Source of the DNA: Akkermansiaceae bacterium UBA5020
GTDB taxonomy: Bacteria; Verrucomicrobiota; Verrucomicrobiia; Verrucomicrobiales; DEV007
Reading direction: 5' to 3'
Assembly (NCBI GenBank): GCA_002396885.1
Contig: DGXY01000058.1
Span: 1 to 55,428 of the forward strand
Length of the DNA stretch: 55,428 nt
Positions 25,201 through 33,694 of the stretch are shown piece after piece; position 1 is the stretch's first letter, and the number at the start of each line of letters is the position of its first letter. The notes below the pieces were generated by a model. The model saw only the letters and a program-made list of their open reading frames with translations, was not told where the DNA came from and did not search any database. A program made the translations under genes and the position numbers.

Positions 25201-26495
25201 CCCGGGCGGCCCATGTTGCGCAGGAAAATTCCGGCTTCCGGGAAACGCAAGTGCAGCTCGGTCTCGAGACGGCTGTAATAGACATCTCGCTCGGCCAGTC
25301 CGTTTCCGATGAAGACGATGCGCTCTCCGGTGGCAGGAGCACTCGCCGACTGGGGCCGGGCTTTGCTCGCCGCCGGCGGATCCACTTCGGGAGCATGGGG
25401 GGCCCCGGGGCCGCTGTTGTCGGGGCGCTTTTTCTCCTCGGTCTTCGCGGCCTTCTCGGAGGCGGTCGCTGCCTTCGGCGAGGGAATCTTCAAATCCGAG
25501 GTCGCGGGGCTTTTCCCGAGAGCGTAATCCTCGGGCTTGCGGTTCATTTCCTTGTAGTGAGCACTTCCGAGTCCGCCGTAGAACGACGGCGCGAAGGGAT
25601 CGACCGTTTCGACATCGCCCTTGGCCGGCACCGTCTGCCCGGTCAGGTGGAGGGACGTGTTCACGATGAGGCGGCGCAGGTCTTCGTCGGCGAAATCGAC
25701 CGACGCACCCAGCGTGGTGCAGAAAGCCTTACCTTTCGTCTTGCCGTCGGGCGCGGTGTATTCACGCAGCCAGGCAAGCGGCATCGGGGGATCGTTCTGC
25801 TTGCCGACAACCGCCTTCGAGGCGGGATCGAGCGACTCGGTGACCTCACCGCGGAGGAAGAGCGTCACGGCATAGGGATCGAGATTGGCGATCCCGTAGA
25901 CGTCGGTCGTCGCGAAGATCTCACCGACGCCACGCATCACTTCGTGCGAGCCGTTCGAGGTGATCGGGACGCTGCGGGTGCCCTCGACCTTGTGTTTGCC
26001 GTGGTGGTTGATCCATTTCTCCCCGAGGATTTTCAGGCCGAATTCCGACCACTTGAAATCCCCCGTCGCCGCGCCGCCCGCAAAGGCGTGCGTCGCGGTG
26101 CGGATGCCGATGACCGGTTTTCCCGCGTTGAGAAATTCCGCGAAATTCGCGATCTGGTCGTCCGGGAGTTTGCGGAAACGCGTCCCGATGACCATGAGAT
26201 CGGCGGAATCGAGTTCCTCGGTGCCAGGGATGTTCTTCTGAAAATTCGAATCGATGTAGCCGCCCTCGGGGTCGATCGCGAAGAGGACGACACAGTCGAA
26301 GCCGTATTTCTGACTGAGGATCTTGCCGAGCATGGGCATGGTCTCCTCGGTGCGGTATTCTTCGTCGCCCGAAACGAGGACGATTTTTTTGCCATTGGCG
26401 GTGCCTTCCTTCGGCGGCAGGTGGAGACGGTCTGCGGCGGAGAGCGCGAGACCCGACGAGAGCAGGGCGGCGAGTAAAACGAGAGTCGACTTCAT
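22269..26495 (-). CDS. ThuA - SGNH hydrolase - PVC-type dehydrogenase - cytochrome c fusion
   Basis: This 1408-residue secreted protein starts with a signal peptide (MKSTLVLLAALLSSGLALSA). Residues 37-285 form a ThuA-like domain (VSGDEEYRTEE, PVIGIRTATHAF, GKAFCTTLG). A Pro/Ala-rich linker follows, then an SGNH-hydrolase-like domain at about 391-615 (IVFIGNGLAERD, FFGYNESFDG). A beta-propeller dehydrogenase of the PVC type lies at about 725-1065 (LWVATMPTYPHYRPGD, LLIYEDTDGDGKAD), then HEAT-like helices, and a cytochrome c domain with CVTCH at 1291-1295 at the end. It is probably a periplasmic sugar or alcohol oxidation enzyme passing electrons to haem. ATG 26495 begins the signal peptide; the frame is open to 26612. 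Confidence 0.88.
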   Translation of the reverse strand: MKSTLVLLAALLSSGLALSAADRLHLPPKEGTANGKKIVLVSGDEEYRTEETMPMLGKILSQKYGFDCVVLFAIDPEGGYIDSNFQKNIPGTEELDSADLMVIGTRFRKLPDDQIANFAEFLNAGKPVIGIRTATHAFAGGAATGDFKWSEFGLKILGEKWINHHGKHKVEGTRSVPITSNGSHEVMRGVGEIFATTDVYGIANLDPYAVTLFLRGEVTESLDPASKAVVGKQNDPPMPLAWLREYTAPDGKTKGKAFCTTLGASVDFADEDLRRLIVNTSLHLTGQTVPAKGDVETVDPFAPSFYGGLGSAHYKEMNRKPEDYALGKSPATSDLKIPSPKAATASEKAAKTEEKKRPDNSGPGAPHAPEVDPPAASKARPQSASAPATGERIVFIGNGLAERDVYYSRLETELHLRFPEAGIFLRNMGRPGDTPGFRPHPSRVSQWAFPGAEKFHPDKTIHNGKGFFPTPDQWLHHLKADTVVAFFGYNESFDGADAVANYQAELEAFVTHTLSKAYNGKEAPRLVLVSPIAYEDQSGDRDLPKGEKENANLALYAAAMEAVAKKHALTYIDLFHPTKALYGKTNEPFTTGGFIPTEVGYRQLAEILANGLFGETPRKSKADPELVHGAVKQKDWFWNNDYNILNGVHTHGQRYNPFGPQNYPDEVKKIREMADLRDQLIRDVVTGKKSDLVVDDSKTHPLPPVPTNYQPSVKNGSTEYLYGEAAEKSLTVPDGYEVKLFASEKEFPNLANPMQISFDDEGRLWVATMPTYPHYRPGDPLPDDKLLIYEDTDGDGKADKETVFADKLHLPIGFEFAPEGVYISQEPNLVLLRDTNGDDKADTHEIVLGGFDTHDTHHAISAYAADPSGAFVLCEGVFLHTNVETPYGPVRAVDGGFYRFSPQRMQLERTAQLSIPNPWGAVFDKWGQDFFLHTSGPSMNWMLPVSVKSTYGSKTPSTPDLVPKGQSVRPTSGLEIVSSRHFPDEVQGDIVLCNAIGFLGIKQHQIEDAGTGYKTTFRHDLLKSTDGNFRPVDLEFAPDGSLYVIDWHNVLIGHMQHNARDPLRDHVHGRIYRITYPSRPLVEPAKVAGASISELLENLKLPEYRTRYRSRRALRAYPNEEVLPAVKTWVAGLDKADPDYEHRRLEALWVSWGMNAVDETLLRELLVSPDFRVRSAAVRVVRYNHHRLADHAALLEKAASDPEGRVRLEATVAASWIPDKTAARKIVEVAAALPTDEWSKNAVQTAKDRLAGVAEKAFTEHPVLPAPSHLSADAKKQYLAGQEIYFREGHCVTCHQPNGKGLDPAFPSIEKSLWVTEDAERLIKITLYGLMGPLEVNGKKYDGLVPMTPFGGMLKDEEIANVLTFVRNSFGNQADPVSAVQVKKVRDSQPGRLMLYTTEELLKEHPFK

Positions 26496-26634
26496 GGGGA
26501 TTTTCCGGGATTCCGGGGCATACCAGTATCCCGGGCAGGTCCTTCCGGCCACCCAAAAAAATACCGAATCCGGCCATTTTTTCGCGAGTGAGATCCCCTC
26601 GCCGCGGGACATGCAGGGCAGAGCAGTCGGGGGA

Positions 26635-27417
26635 TCAGCGAAGTCCCCGGGGTTTCAGGTCGTGCTCGGTTTCCATCCCTTCGCTCAGTTTCAAGGCGTC
26701 GAGAATGAGTTTTTCGTCCTTCACGGTCGTGGTCGAAACCGTCCCAAGCGAGGTTTTGGTCGCGAGAATTTTTCCGGCAGGATCCTGTGCCACGAGCAAG
26801 TATCCCTCGAACTCCCAGCCTCCCAGGTTGGAGCTGTCCTTGTCCGAATCATAAGAGGTCAAAACGGGTTTCAGCTCGTGTTCCGAAAACTTTCCGGCCG
26901 GCAGTTGCGTGGAAAACTTCTGCACGGAAAGGATCCGATACCAATCCTGAGTCCGATCGGCGTAGCGCTTGGAATTCCTCGCCACGAGGAGAATCGTGAA
27001 GCTGGTCTCTCCAAGATCGATATCGCGCGTCACATTCGATATCTTCACCGAAGTGGTGATCGTCATGTTTTCCATGAAGGAGCTGCTGCCCTGATCCCGC
27101 CGCTTCTTTCCGACGGAAACATCCATCTCGAATTTCGCGATCTCCTTGGGTGCGTTAGCGATGATTTTCTCCTGCGAAGCCGCGTCAAAGACATCGAGCT
27201 TCGTGTTGAAAATCTGCCCGTCCTTTCGCTGGATGCGAACATTGCCGCTGCTGGCGGCGTAGGACAAGACCTCGACCGTCATCGATTGGCCCGACTTGTT
27301 CGCGACATCAATCGGCGCGGCCGCGAGAGGCTGGGCAAAAAAGCCCGCGGCGAGGAGCAGGCTGGCGGCAATCGGGCGGAGAGGATGAATCAAAAAGAGT
27401 GGGTCGGAAATCATCAT
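26635..27417 (-). CDS. Secreted protein with SHD1-like N-terminal domain, function unknown
   Basis: The 260-residue protein has a signal peptide (IAASLLLAAGFFAQPLAAAP). A short beta-rich segment follows, SMTVEVLSYAASSGNVRIQRKDGQIFNTKLDVFDAASQEKI, like the SHD1-type domain found at the N-terminus of many PVC secreted proteins. The rest is beta-rich with no recognised family (TTSVKISNVTRDIDLGETSFTILLVARN; LGGWEFEGYLLVAQDPAGKILATKTS). It is 139 bp upstream of the dehydrogenase gene on the same strand and could share its transcript. Confidence 0.7.
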   Translation of the reverse strand: MMISDPLFLIHPLRPIAASLLLAAGFFAQPLAAAPIDVANKSGQSMTVEVLSYAASSGNVRIQRKDGQIFNTKLDVFDAASQEKIIANAPKEIAKFEMDVSVGKKRRDQGSSSFMENMTITTSVKISNVTRDIDLGETSFTILLVARNSKRYADRTQDWYRILSVQKFSTQLPAGKFSEHELKPVLTSYDSDKDSSNLGGWEFEGYLLVAQDPAGKILATKTSLGTVSTTTVKDEKLILDALKLSEGMETEHDLKPRGLR

Positions 27418-27482
27418 TTTACCGAGCGTAGTTCGCTCCTAGAGTAGGGATCAACGCGGGCGTAGGCAAGCCCGTATTTGAA

Positions 27483-27501
27483 CCGATTGCGTTGCGATCG
27501 G
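27483..27501. promoter_or_regulatory. Imperfect dyad in divergent intergenic region
   Basis: CCGATTGC-GTT-GCGATCGG (one mismatch) lies between the divergent secreted-protein gene and the zinc-finger/repeat gene, 104 bp before the latter's ATG. The downstream product looks DNA-binding, so an autoregulatory site is conceivable, but symmetry alone is weak evidence. Confidence 0.2.
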
Positions 27502-27604
27502 AACGACTCCATCGCATCCCAGACCCTATGACAACTGACCTCGCCGTCCACTTCCAACGGCTCGTTGCGGGATCGCGTTGCCGATTCCCAGGGCCCTGAA
27601 ATCC

Positions 27605-29719
27605 ATGACAACATCCGAGAAAAAAGAAATCACCGACTGGATTCGCACCGAGCACCAAGCCGGTCGCCCCTTGAACCTTCATGCGGTGAAGCGCCGCCGG
27701 CCCGATTTGATCGAGCGAGTCTATGCGGTGCGCCCCTTCTGGGGATGGTGGCAGGCCGTCGCCGATGCCGGACTCGACTACAGCGAGCTCCAGGTCGAAC
27801 TCGAGGAAACCGTCACCTGCCGGATCTGCGGATACACGGGATTCCAGTTGAACGCCCATCTCGGCCGTCGACACGGCGTAAGCAGCGCGGAATATCGCAA
27901 ACAATATCCCGGGGCCGAGATCGCGAGCGAACTTCGACGCGCACGGATGAAGAAGGAGGGGGGAAACCACCTTCTCCCCCACTGGGAACCGCTCTACTCT
28001 GATGAATACATGATGGACCGGGCCTATCGTTACTACACGATGGGCCACCGCCTGCGGACCACCTGGATTTGCGAGAATGATCACAACCTCTGGCAGCATA
28101 TCCATCGCAAGGGCATCACGTGGGAGTCCTTCATCACCGCTCTCGGAATTCCCTATCCTGATGCCATCAGCGAGCGGGCCCCCGGCATCACGAAAGAGGG
28201 CCTTCTCGAAGGATTGCGCGAGGTGGCCGGAGAAGAAGGCGAAACGCCGGGAATCACCCGTTTGACCCAACTCAATCATCTCCTTCTCACCGGAGTGCGG
28301 CGATATTTCAACAGCTATGACGAGGCCCTCGAAGCGGCGGGGCTGCCCTTGCCGCACCGGGCCTACCCGCTGCGTCGCGAATTTTCGCCGGAGGAAGTCT
28401 TGGTCGAGCTGCGGAGACTGGCCGCCGCAGGAGTCCGAATTACCGCCGTCGGAATCCAGAAGCACCTCAAGAACAACGACCTTCACCTCACGATTGAACA
28501 CATGGGTGGCTACCCCGCCGTCCGCAAACGACTCGGCCTCGCCAAACCCGAACCGATCCGCGAGACACCCGATCATACCCGCGAGGAAGTGATCGCAGCC
28601 ATGCGACAGCGCGCCGCCGAAGGCAAGCTCATCACGATCCCCGCGCTGCGCGAGGGTCCCGAGGCCAATACTGGACTTCTGCGTTCGGGAAAACATCACT
28701 TCCGGAAATGGACCGATCTGATCGATGCGGCGGGGCTTGACTCAGAGCATCACGCCAAACCGCGTGCCCGTCGTCGTCGGGCGGCGCTCCTCGAAGCTCT
28801 GCGCGAGCATCATGCCGCCGGTAGACCACTCGACCGCCGCTCGATGTCGATGGACGAAACGACGAAGGATCTTTACCGCAAAGCCTCCCTTCAATTCAAA
28901 GGATGGGCGAATGCCCTCGAAGAAGCCGGCCTGCCTCACGAGCCAACGGTTCCGCGGACCGTCGCGCGCGTGTCCCGCCAGCCCAGCCGACGGCATCTGC
29001 TGATCGAGGAACTCAAGGCCCGCGCTCTCCGTGGCGATCCACTTGATCGCCTCCGCATGAAGGAGGATCCCGCGAGTGCCGACCTTTATCGGCGGGCCCA
29101 GAAAGCGTTTCTCTCCTGGAAGAAAGCCATCCTTGCCGCTGGATTGGCTTGGCCGCCGCCGGGCGCTCCCGCGAAAGAAAAGTTAAAGCGCGCCCCGCGC
29201 GCGAGGCGGGAATCCCCTCCCAAACCGGCCGCCACCACGGCCAGAAAACCCGCTCGCACCACGCCCAAAGAAGAGCGTCGTCTGGCCATCATCAAGGCGA
29301 TCCAGGATCGCCACCGGGAGAAAAAACCGCTCTTCCTGCGCGGGATCCGCCGCGAGCCCGATGCGGTGAAACTTTATGACGAAGCCCGGTCGTGTTTTCG
29401 CACGTGGAAAGCCGCACTCGCTGCGGCCGGTTGCGCACCCACGCCCCTCCCGCCACTGCCAAAATCGAAAATCGTCGAGGAACTCGAACTCGCCTACCCG
29501 ATCGATCCCGAATGGCTCGCCAAAGTCGAAGCGATGACGGAAGGAAAATCTTCGAGGAAAGAGGCCGACCCAACCAACCCGGTGAAAGGGAAGAGCGGCG
29601 TTCCGGCAAATCCCCCCTTCCTCCCACGCGGATGGCGTCTCCCCAAAGTGGGTGAGAAACAGCGCACCACCGCGCCCAAGGATGCGATCCGGAAAAAGCG
29701 CAAAAAGGGACGCCGCTGA
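27605..29719 (+). CDS. Repeat-array protein: seven homing-endonuclease-associated repeats plus Ros/MucR-type zinc finger
   Basis: The 704-residue basic protein consists of helical modules of about 50 residues, each ending in an aromatic-Lys/Asp-W..A(L/I)..AGL motif like the repeats next to HNH homing endonucleases. Units lie at about 7-57, 198-247, 262-312, 326-378, 393-443, 464-514 and 559-609 (for example FKGWANALEEAGL, FLSWKKAILAAGL, FRTWKAALAAAGC). Between the first and second is a Ros/MucR-like zinc finger, C72-x2-C75-x9-H85-x4-H90, followed by GVSSAEYRKQYPG, and a degenerate unit at about 130-185. The tail from about 640 is Lys/Arg-rich. No nuclease motif is present. I infer a modular DNA-binding protein; function is unknown. 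ATG 27605 is preferred to 27578. Confidence 0.8.
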   Translation: MTTSEKKEITDWIRTEHQAGRPLNLHAVKRRRPDLIERVYAVRPFWGWWQAVADAGLDYSELQVELEETVTCRICGYTGFQLNAHLGRRHGVSSAEYRKQYPGAEIASELRRARMKKEGGNHLLPHWEPLYSDEYMMDRAYRYYTMGHRLRTTWICENDHNLWQHIHRKGITWESFITALGIPYPDAISERAPGITKEGLLEGLREVAGEEGETPGITRLTQLNHLLLTGVRRYFNSYDEALEAAGLPLPHRAYPLRREFSPEEVLVELRRLAAAGVRITAVGIQKHLKNNDLHLTIEHMGGYPAVRKRLGLAKPEPIRETPDHTREEVIAAMRQRAAEGKLITIPALREGPEANTGLLRSGKHHFRKWTDLIDAAGLDSEHHAKPRARRRRAALLEALREHHAAGRPLDRRSMSMDETTKDLYRKASLQFKGWANALEEAGLPHEPTVPRTVARVSRQPSRRHLLIEELKARALRGDPLDRLRMKEDPASADLYRRAQKAFLSWKKAILAAGLAWPPPGAPAKEKLKRAPRARRESPPKPAATTARKPARTTPKEERRLAIIKAIQDRHREKKPLFLRGIRREPDAVKLYDEARSCFRTWKAALAAAGCAPTPLPPLPKSKIVEELELAYPIDPEWLAKVEAMTEGKSSRKEADPTNPVKGKSGVPANPPFLPRGWRLPKVGEKQRTTAPKDAIRKKRKKGRR

Positions 29720-29766
29720 ACCCGACCCCGATCACGCCCTTGCCAGTCACCCTGGACTTCGCTTCG

Positions 29767-30795
29767 ATGGAGAAAATGAAAATCGGCCTCGTTTTTCTCG
29801 GATCGCTTCTCCTCACTTCTCCCATCCACGCGGCGGATCCCGGGGCGACCATGGCCTATGAGCCACCTCGCTGCGAGCTGCTCCCCTTGCCCGATGATCA
29901 GGTTGCCTTCCTCCACGACAGCGCGGAGGTGGCCCGCTGGCATTTTGATCCGAAATATCCGCGTCCCTTTTTCTACCCCTTCAACGGTCCCTCAGGTATT
30001 TCACTGACGCGCATGGGACATCCCGGAGCGCAAAATCACGATCATCACCGCTCGATCTGGTTTGCCCACGCGAAGGTCGAGGGAATCGATTTCTGGTCGG
30101 AGAACACGAAGGCGCGGATCCGTCAAAAACACTGGCTCGCCTACGAGGAAGGCAATGCGGAGTCGATCCTCGCCGCCTCGCTCGGCTGGTATGACGAGGC
30201 AGGCGCGGAGCTGGTCGATCACGAACTGATCGCCGCCTCCTCTCGGGATGGAGTCGGAGGACAATTTCTCGAGATCCAGATCACCCTGCGCCCCGGGGCC
30301 GGCAGGGAAACCACCACGCTCGAGAAGTCGAATTTCGGACTCGTCGCGGTTCGCGTCGCGAAGAGCCTCAGTCATCATTTCGGCGGCGGTCAACTGACGA
30401 GCAGCGAAGGCACCCGCGGCGAGGAAGCGATCTTCGAAAAGACCGCCGCATGGATGGACTACTCGGGTCCCATCACCTCCGGCACCGGGCCTGAGCGAAA
30501 AACCGTCGTCGAGGGCATCACCTTCTACGATCATCCCGGCAATCCGCGTTACCCGACCCCGTGGCACGTGCGTTCCGACGGCTGGATGGGCGCGTCTTTC
30601 TGCCAGCGCGAACCCTGGAAGATCGAGGCGGCGAAGCCGCTCGTGCTGCGCTACCTCCTCCACGCACACTCAGGTGAGATCGACCCTGCCAAAGCCACAC
30701 TCATCGCAACGGATTTCGAAAATCGACCCGGGGTTACCGTCAAAAAAGCGACCAAACCCCATCGTCAGTTCGAGGCGAAGCGGAACGGACCTTGA
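29767..30795 (+). CDS. Secreted PmoA-like (DUF6807) family protein
   Basis: The 342-residue protein has a signal peptide (MKIGLVFLGSLLLTSPIHAA). It shows the PmoA-like pattern: YPRPFFYPFNGPSGISLTRMGHPGAQNHDHHRSIWFAHAKVEGIDFW, then AAWMDYSGPI, EGITFYDHPGNPRYPTPWHVRSDGWMGASFC and LVLRYLLHAHSGEI. The family is named for methane oxygenase PmoA but is widespread in PVC bacteria without methane oxidation and is thought to be linked to carbohydrate use. The His-rich segment NHDHHRSIWF may bind metal. ATG 29776 is an alternative start. Confidence 0.8.
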   Translation: MEKMKIGLVFLGSLLLTSPIHAADPGATMAYEPPRCELLPLPDDQVAFLHDSAEVARWHFDPKYPRPFFYPFNGPSGISLTRMGHPGAQNHDHHRSIWFAHAKVEGIDFWSENTKARIRQKHWLAYEEGNAESILAASLGWYDEAGAELVDHELIAASSRDGVGGQFLEIQITLRPGAGRETTTLEKSNFGLVAVRVAKSLSHHFGGGQLTSSEGTRGEEAIFEKTAAWMDYSGPITSGTGPERKTVVEGITFYDHPGNPRYPTPWHVRSDGWMGASFCQREPWKIEAAKPLVLRYLLHAHSGEIDPAKATLIATDFENRPGVTVKKATKPHRQFEAKRNGP

Positions 30796-30811
30796 ACGCC
30801 GCACACCACCC

Positions 30812-33541
30812 TCACAAACCCGCCAACTTCCGCGCGTAGGCCAGCGTGTCGATCTCCTCGGGCGTCTTGTCGCGCCGGATCGCCTTGATCCGAGGAAACC
30901 GCAGCGATAGCCCCGAGTCGTGACGTTTGCTCGATTGGATCGAGTCGAAGGCGATCTCCAGAACCGTATCGGGCTCGACCACGTGGACGGAGCGTATCTT
31001 CTCCACGGTCCGCTCGCGGAAATGCGCCGTCAGCTCCTCGATCTCGGCATCGGTCAGTCCGGAATAGGCTTTGCCGATGACGCGCAGTCCCCCGCTCTCC
31101 TCGTCGCGCACAGCGAAGGTGTAGTCGCTCAGGACATGGGCGCGTTTCCCATGCCCCTGCTGGGCTTTCACCACCACGACATCGAGCGTGGGCATCGCCT
31201 TTTTCAACTTCAGCCACTGCTTTCCCCGACGTCCGGGGGTGTAGCGGCTCGCGGGCTCCTTCGCGATGAGCCCTTCGTTGCCACGCCGCTTCGCGGCATT
31301 GAAGGCTTCGTCCACCTCCGCGGCGTTCCTCGCATGGACGACTTCGCATCGGTCGATCCCGGCGGGAAGCTTCAGCGATTCCAAGGCCACACGCCGCTCC
31401 GAGAGCGGACGATCGAGCCAGCCACCGCCATCACAGCCGAGCAGGTCGAAGGCGACGAAACGCACCGGCACCGCCTCGCCGAAAAAGAGATCGCCTTGGT
31501 CGAGACGCGTGTCGCGACGTCCGAGTCGCTTTTGCAGATCAAAAAAAGTGAGCTTCTTCCCCTCGGCAAAAGCGATGATCTCGCCGTCGAGGATCACATC
31601 GCGCTCGAGGCCTCGAGCGGCTTCGGCAATCTCGGGAAACTCAGCGTGGAGTGGGCGCAGATCGCGCGAGTAGATCCCGACCTCGTCGCCGCGGCGATGG
31701 AGCTGGGCACGGATCCCGTCGAATTTGTCCTCGAGCCAGAGCATTCTCCCCTCGCCTCCCTGGCGCGCCACGATCGCCTCGGCATCGTCTTCAGGACTCG
31801 CCAGCATCACCCGGATCGGATTGAACCACCTTGCCCCAGCCTCGGCGAGACGACCTTCCCGGGCGAGCCTCACCGTCTCCCCGAGATCGCCGAGGAGCAT
31901 GTTCGCCTCACGCACCTCCGCAGGATCCTTGTCAAAAGCAGCAGCGAGCGCTTCCTCCAAAAGACCTTCCTTCAAACCGATGCGCAAGTCGCCGGTGAGG
32001 ACGCCGACGAAAAGAGCGCCTTCCCCGGGGCTCAGGCCTGACAGACCCACACGAAGTCGTCGCAGTTTCGCGGTCTGCCCCTTTTCCCGGGCGAGTTCGC
32101 GGAAAAACTCGCTGATCTCCGCAAGACTGCGCGGCTCCGGCGTGGTGCGTCCCTGCAGGATCAAATAGGTCGTGCGCGCCGCATCGGCCTGCGAGGCTGA
32201 GACCTGGCGGAGCTGGGCGAGGGTGAGCCCGCTCAGATCGAGGAGCGCTTGGCGAATGAGCGACCATCCCACGTTCGCCGCCCGGATTCCCTCTTCTCTC
32301 GGGAAGGGCCGCGCGGCGAGAAAACGCACCGCCGCCTCGATCTCCTCATCGGGAAGCGAGGCCAGATAGGCGGCGAGAATATCTCGCTTCTTCAACTTCC
32401 CGGTCACGGCGGCGATCCGCCCGCAGACAGCGGCGAAGGTGCCGAAGCCGGACTCTGGTCCGCGGGGGTCGGGTGCTCCATCAGACCCTATCAAAGATAC
32501 CAAAGACGTCTCCGGGACGAGCGATTCAAGTTCGAGTTGCGTCTCGCCGAAGAGCGGCCAGGCCTCGATCCCGCGCCGCCGCAGATCGGCGGCGAACTCG
32601 CCCGTGTAGCCGTGGATCGTCAGCACACGCGAGGGCGCGACCGTTTCGACGAAGGAGAGGAGATCGTCGTAGCCGGCGTGGTCGGAGAGCGGGAAGACCT
32701 CGTCGCATTGGTAGCGGTATTTCGCGCCCGGTTCCATCCCCCAGCCGCTCACCATGGCGAGACGGATCGATTTGCGGAGACGCCTGATCGCGAGACCGCG
32801 GCCGGCATTCGGCGGCACGATCACGACATGGCCCCCGGGACTGCGTTCCTTCGGGTGGAAGACATCACATACCGGAATCGAATAGCCGAGTGATGCGACC
32901 GCCGCGTTCATCTTCGCGACGGACTCGTGTACCTGGAATCGCAATCCGGGGGCACGCTCGTGGAGGGCGATGAGGATCTCCTGCGCCTTGCCGAGGGCGT
33001 AAGCCATGAAGACCGGGATCTCTCCCTCCTCGATCGCTTCGAGGGCGAACTTCACCATGGCGGCGAGGACTTCGTCACCCGCAGGAAAGCGGAACTTCGG
33101 CAGCCCGAAGGTCGTCTCCATGATGAGCGTGTCCGCGTGCCGCCCCTGATGTCCCTCGGCTCCGGGGGCGGCTCGGGTTTTGAAATCACCGGTGTGCAGG
33201 AGCGTCGCGCCATCGTCAAGGCGCTCGAGAAAGAGCATCGCCGAGCCCGGAATGTGCCCGGCCGGGAGCAATTCGACCCGGTAGCCGTCGACCTCCCGCA
33301 CTTCGCCAAAGGCGAGATCGAGAATCCCGGCCCGCTGGGCCGCTGCGCCATAACGGGCCTCGATGAGTCGGCGCGTCGGTGTCGAGCAGAGGATGCGGCC
33401 ATGCGGCGCGAAATGATCGGCGTGGGCATGGGAAACGAACGCAAAATCCCGCGCCCGATGAGGATCCAACCACAGCCCGAGGTCGGCAACGCACGCGTCG
33501 TTGCCGTCGAGACGGAGAGGGATGGATGGGGCGGAGGACAT
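30812..33541 (-). CDS. Ligase-associated exonuclease fused to ATP-dependent DNA ligase
   Basis: This 909-residue protein joins two enzymes that are usually separate genes. Residues 1-345 are a metallo-beta-lactamase/beta-CASP-type nuclease: HAHADH (38-43), the metal-binding AGHIPGSAM (from 94) and HTGDFKTR (from 116). Residues about 375-909 are an ATP-dependent DNA ligase: an N-terminal helical domain (LKKRDILAAYLASLPDEE), the adenylation site EDKFDGIRAQ with K606, DGEIIAF, EGLIAK (756-761), a KLKK motif near 778, and an OB-fold tail. The pair occurs in bacterial DNA-damage clusters with an Lhr-type helicase and a phosphoesterase; neither is adjacent here. ATG 33541 fits the nuclease N-terminus; ATG 33625 would add 28 residues. 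Confidence 0.9.
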   Translation of the reverse strand: MSSAPSIPLRLDGNDACVADLGLWLDPHRARDFAFVSHAHADHFAPHGRILCSTPTRRLIEARYGAAAQRAGILDLAFGEVREVDGYRVELLPAGHIPGSAMLFLERLDDGATLLHTGDFKTRAAPGAEGHQGRHADTLIMETTFGLPKFRFPAGDEVLAAMVKFALEAIEEGEIPVFMAYALGKAQEILIALHERAPGLRFQVHESVAKMNAAVASLGYSIPVCDVFHPKERSPGGHVVIVPPNAGRGLAIRRLRKSIRLAMVSGWGMEPGAKYRYQCDEVFPLSDHAGYDDLLSFVETVAPSRVLTIHGYTGEFAADLRRRGIEAWPLFGETQLELESLVPETSLVSLIGSDGAPDPRGPESGFGTFAAVCGRIAAVTGKLKKRDILAAYLASLPDEEIEAAVRFLAARPFPREEGIRAANVGWSLIRQALLDLSGLTLAQLRQVSASQADAARTTYLILQGRTTPEPRSLAEISEFFRELAREKGQTAKLRRLRVGLSGLSPGEGALFVGVLTGDLRIGLKEGLLEEALAAAFDKDPAEVREANMLLGDLGETVRLAREGRLAEAGARWFNPIRVMLASPEDDAEAIVARQGGEGRMLWLEDKFDGIRAQLHRRGDEVGIYSRDLRPLHAEFPEIAEAARGLERDVILDGEIIAFAEGKKLTFFDLQKRLGRRDTRLDQGDLFFGEAVPVRFVAFDLLGCDGGGWLDRPLSERRVALESLKLPAGIDRCEVVHARNAAEVDEAFNAAKRRGNEGLIAKEPASRYTPGRRGKQWLKLKKAMPTLDVVVVKAQQGHGKRAHVLSDYTFAVRDEESGGLRVIGKAYSGLTDAEIEELTAHFRERTVEKIRSVHVVEPDTVLEIAFDSIQSSKRHDSGLSLRFPRIKAIRRDKTPEEIDTLAYARKLAGL

Positions 33542-33694
33542 CGTCCCGGAGGTTACGGCGGTGGAAGCACTTGCGTTGGTGTTCCCCTGAATCAACTCTT
33601 CATCGATCCCCGAACACTCCCCCATCGCCCATCCCTTCGATGCGACCGCGTTTACTCCCGCGAAACCCGGCAGCGAAGGAGGCCCGTGCCTCTA

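Noticed and set aside
25176..26477. Long open frames antisense to the giant fusion gene (also 22281-23756 and 23856-25172)
   Set aside because: They mirror the codon structure of the real gene in a high-GC genome and show no protein-family pattern.
27419..28699. 426-codon open frame antisense to the repeat-array gene
   Set aside because: It overlaps well-supported repeats on the other strand, and its sequence matches no family.
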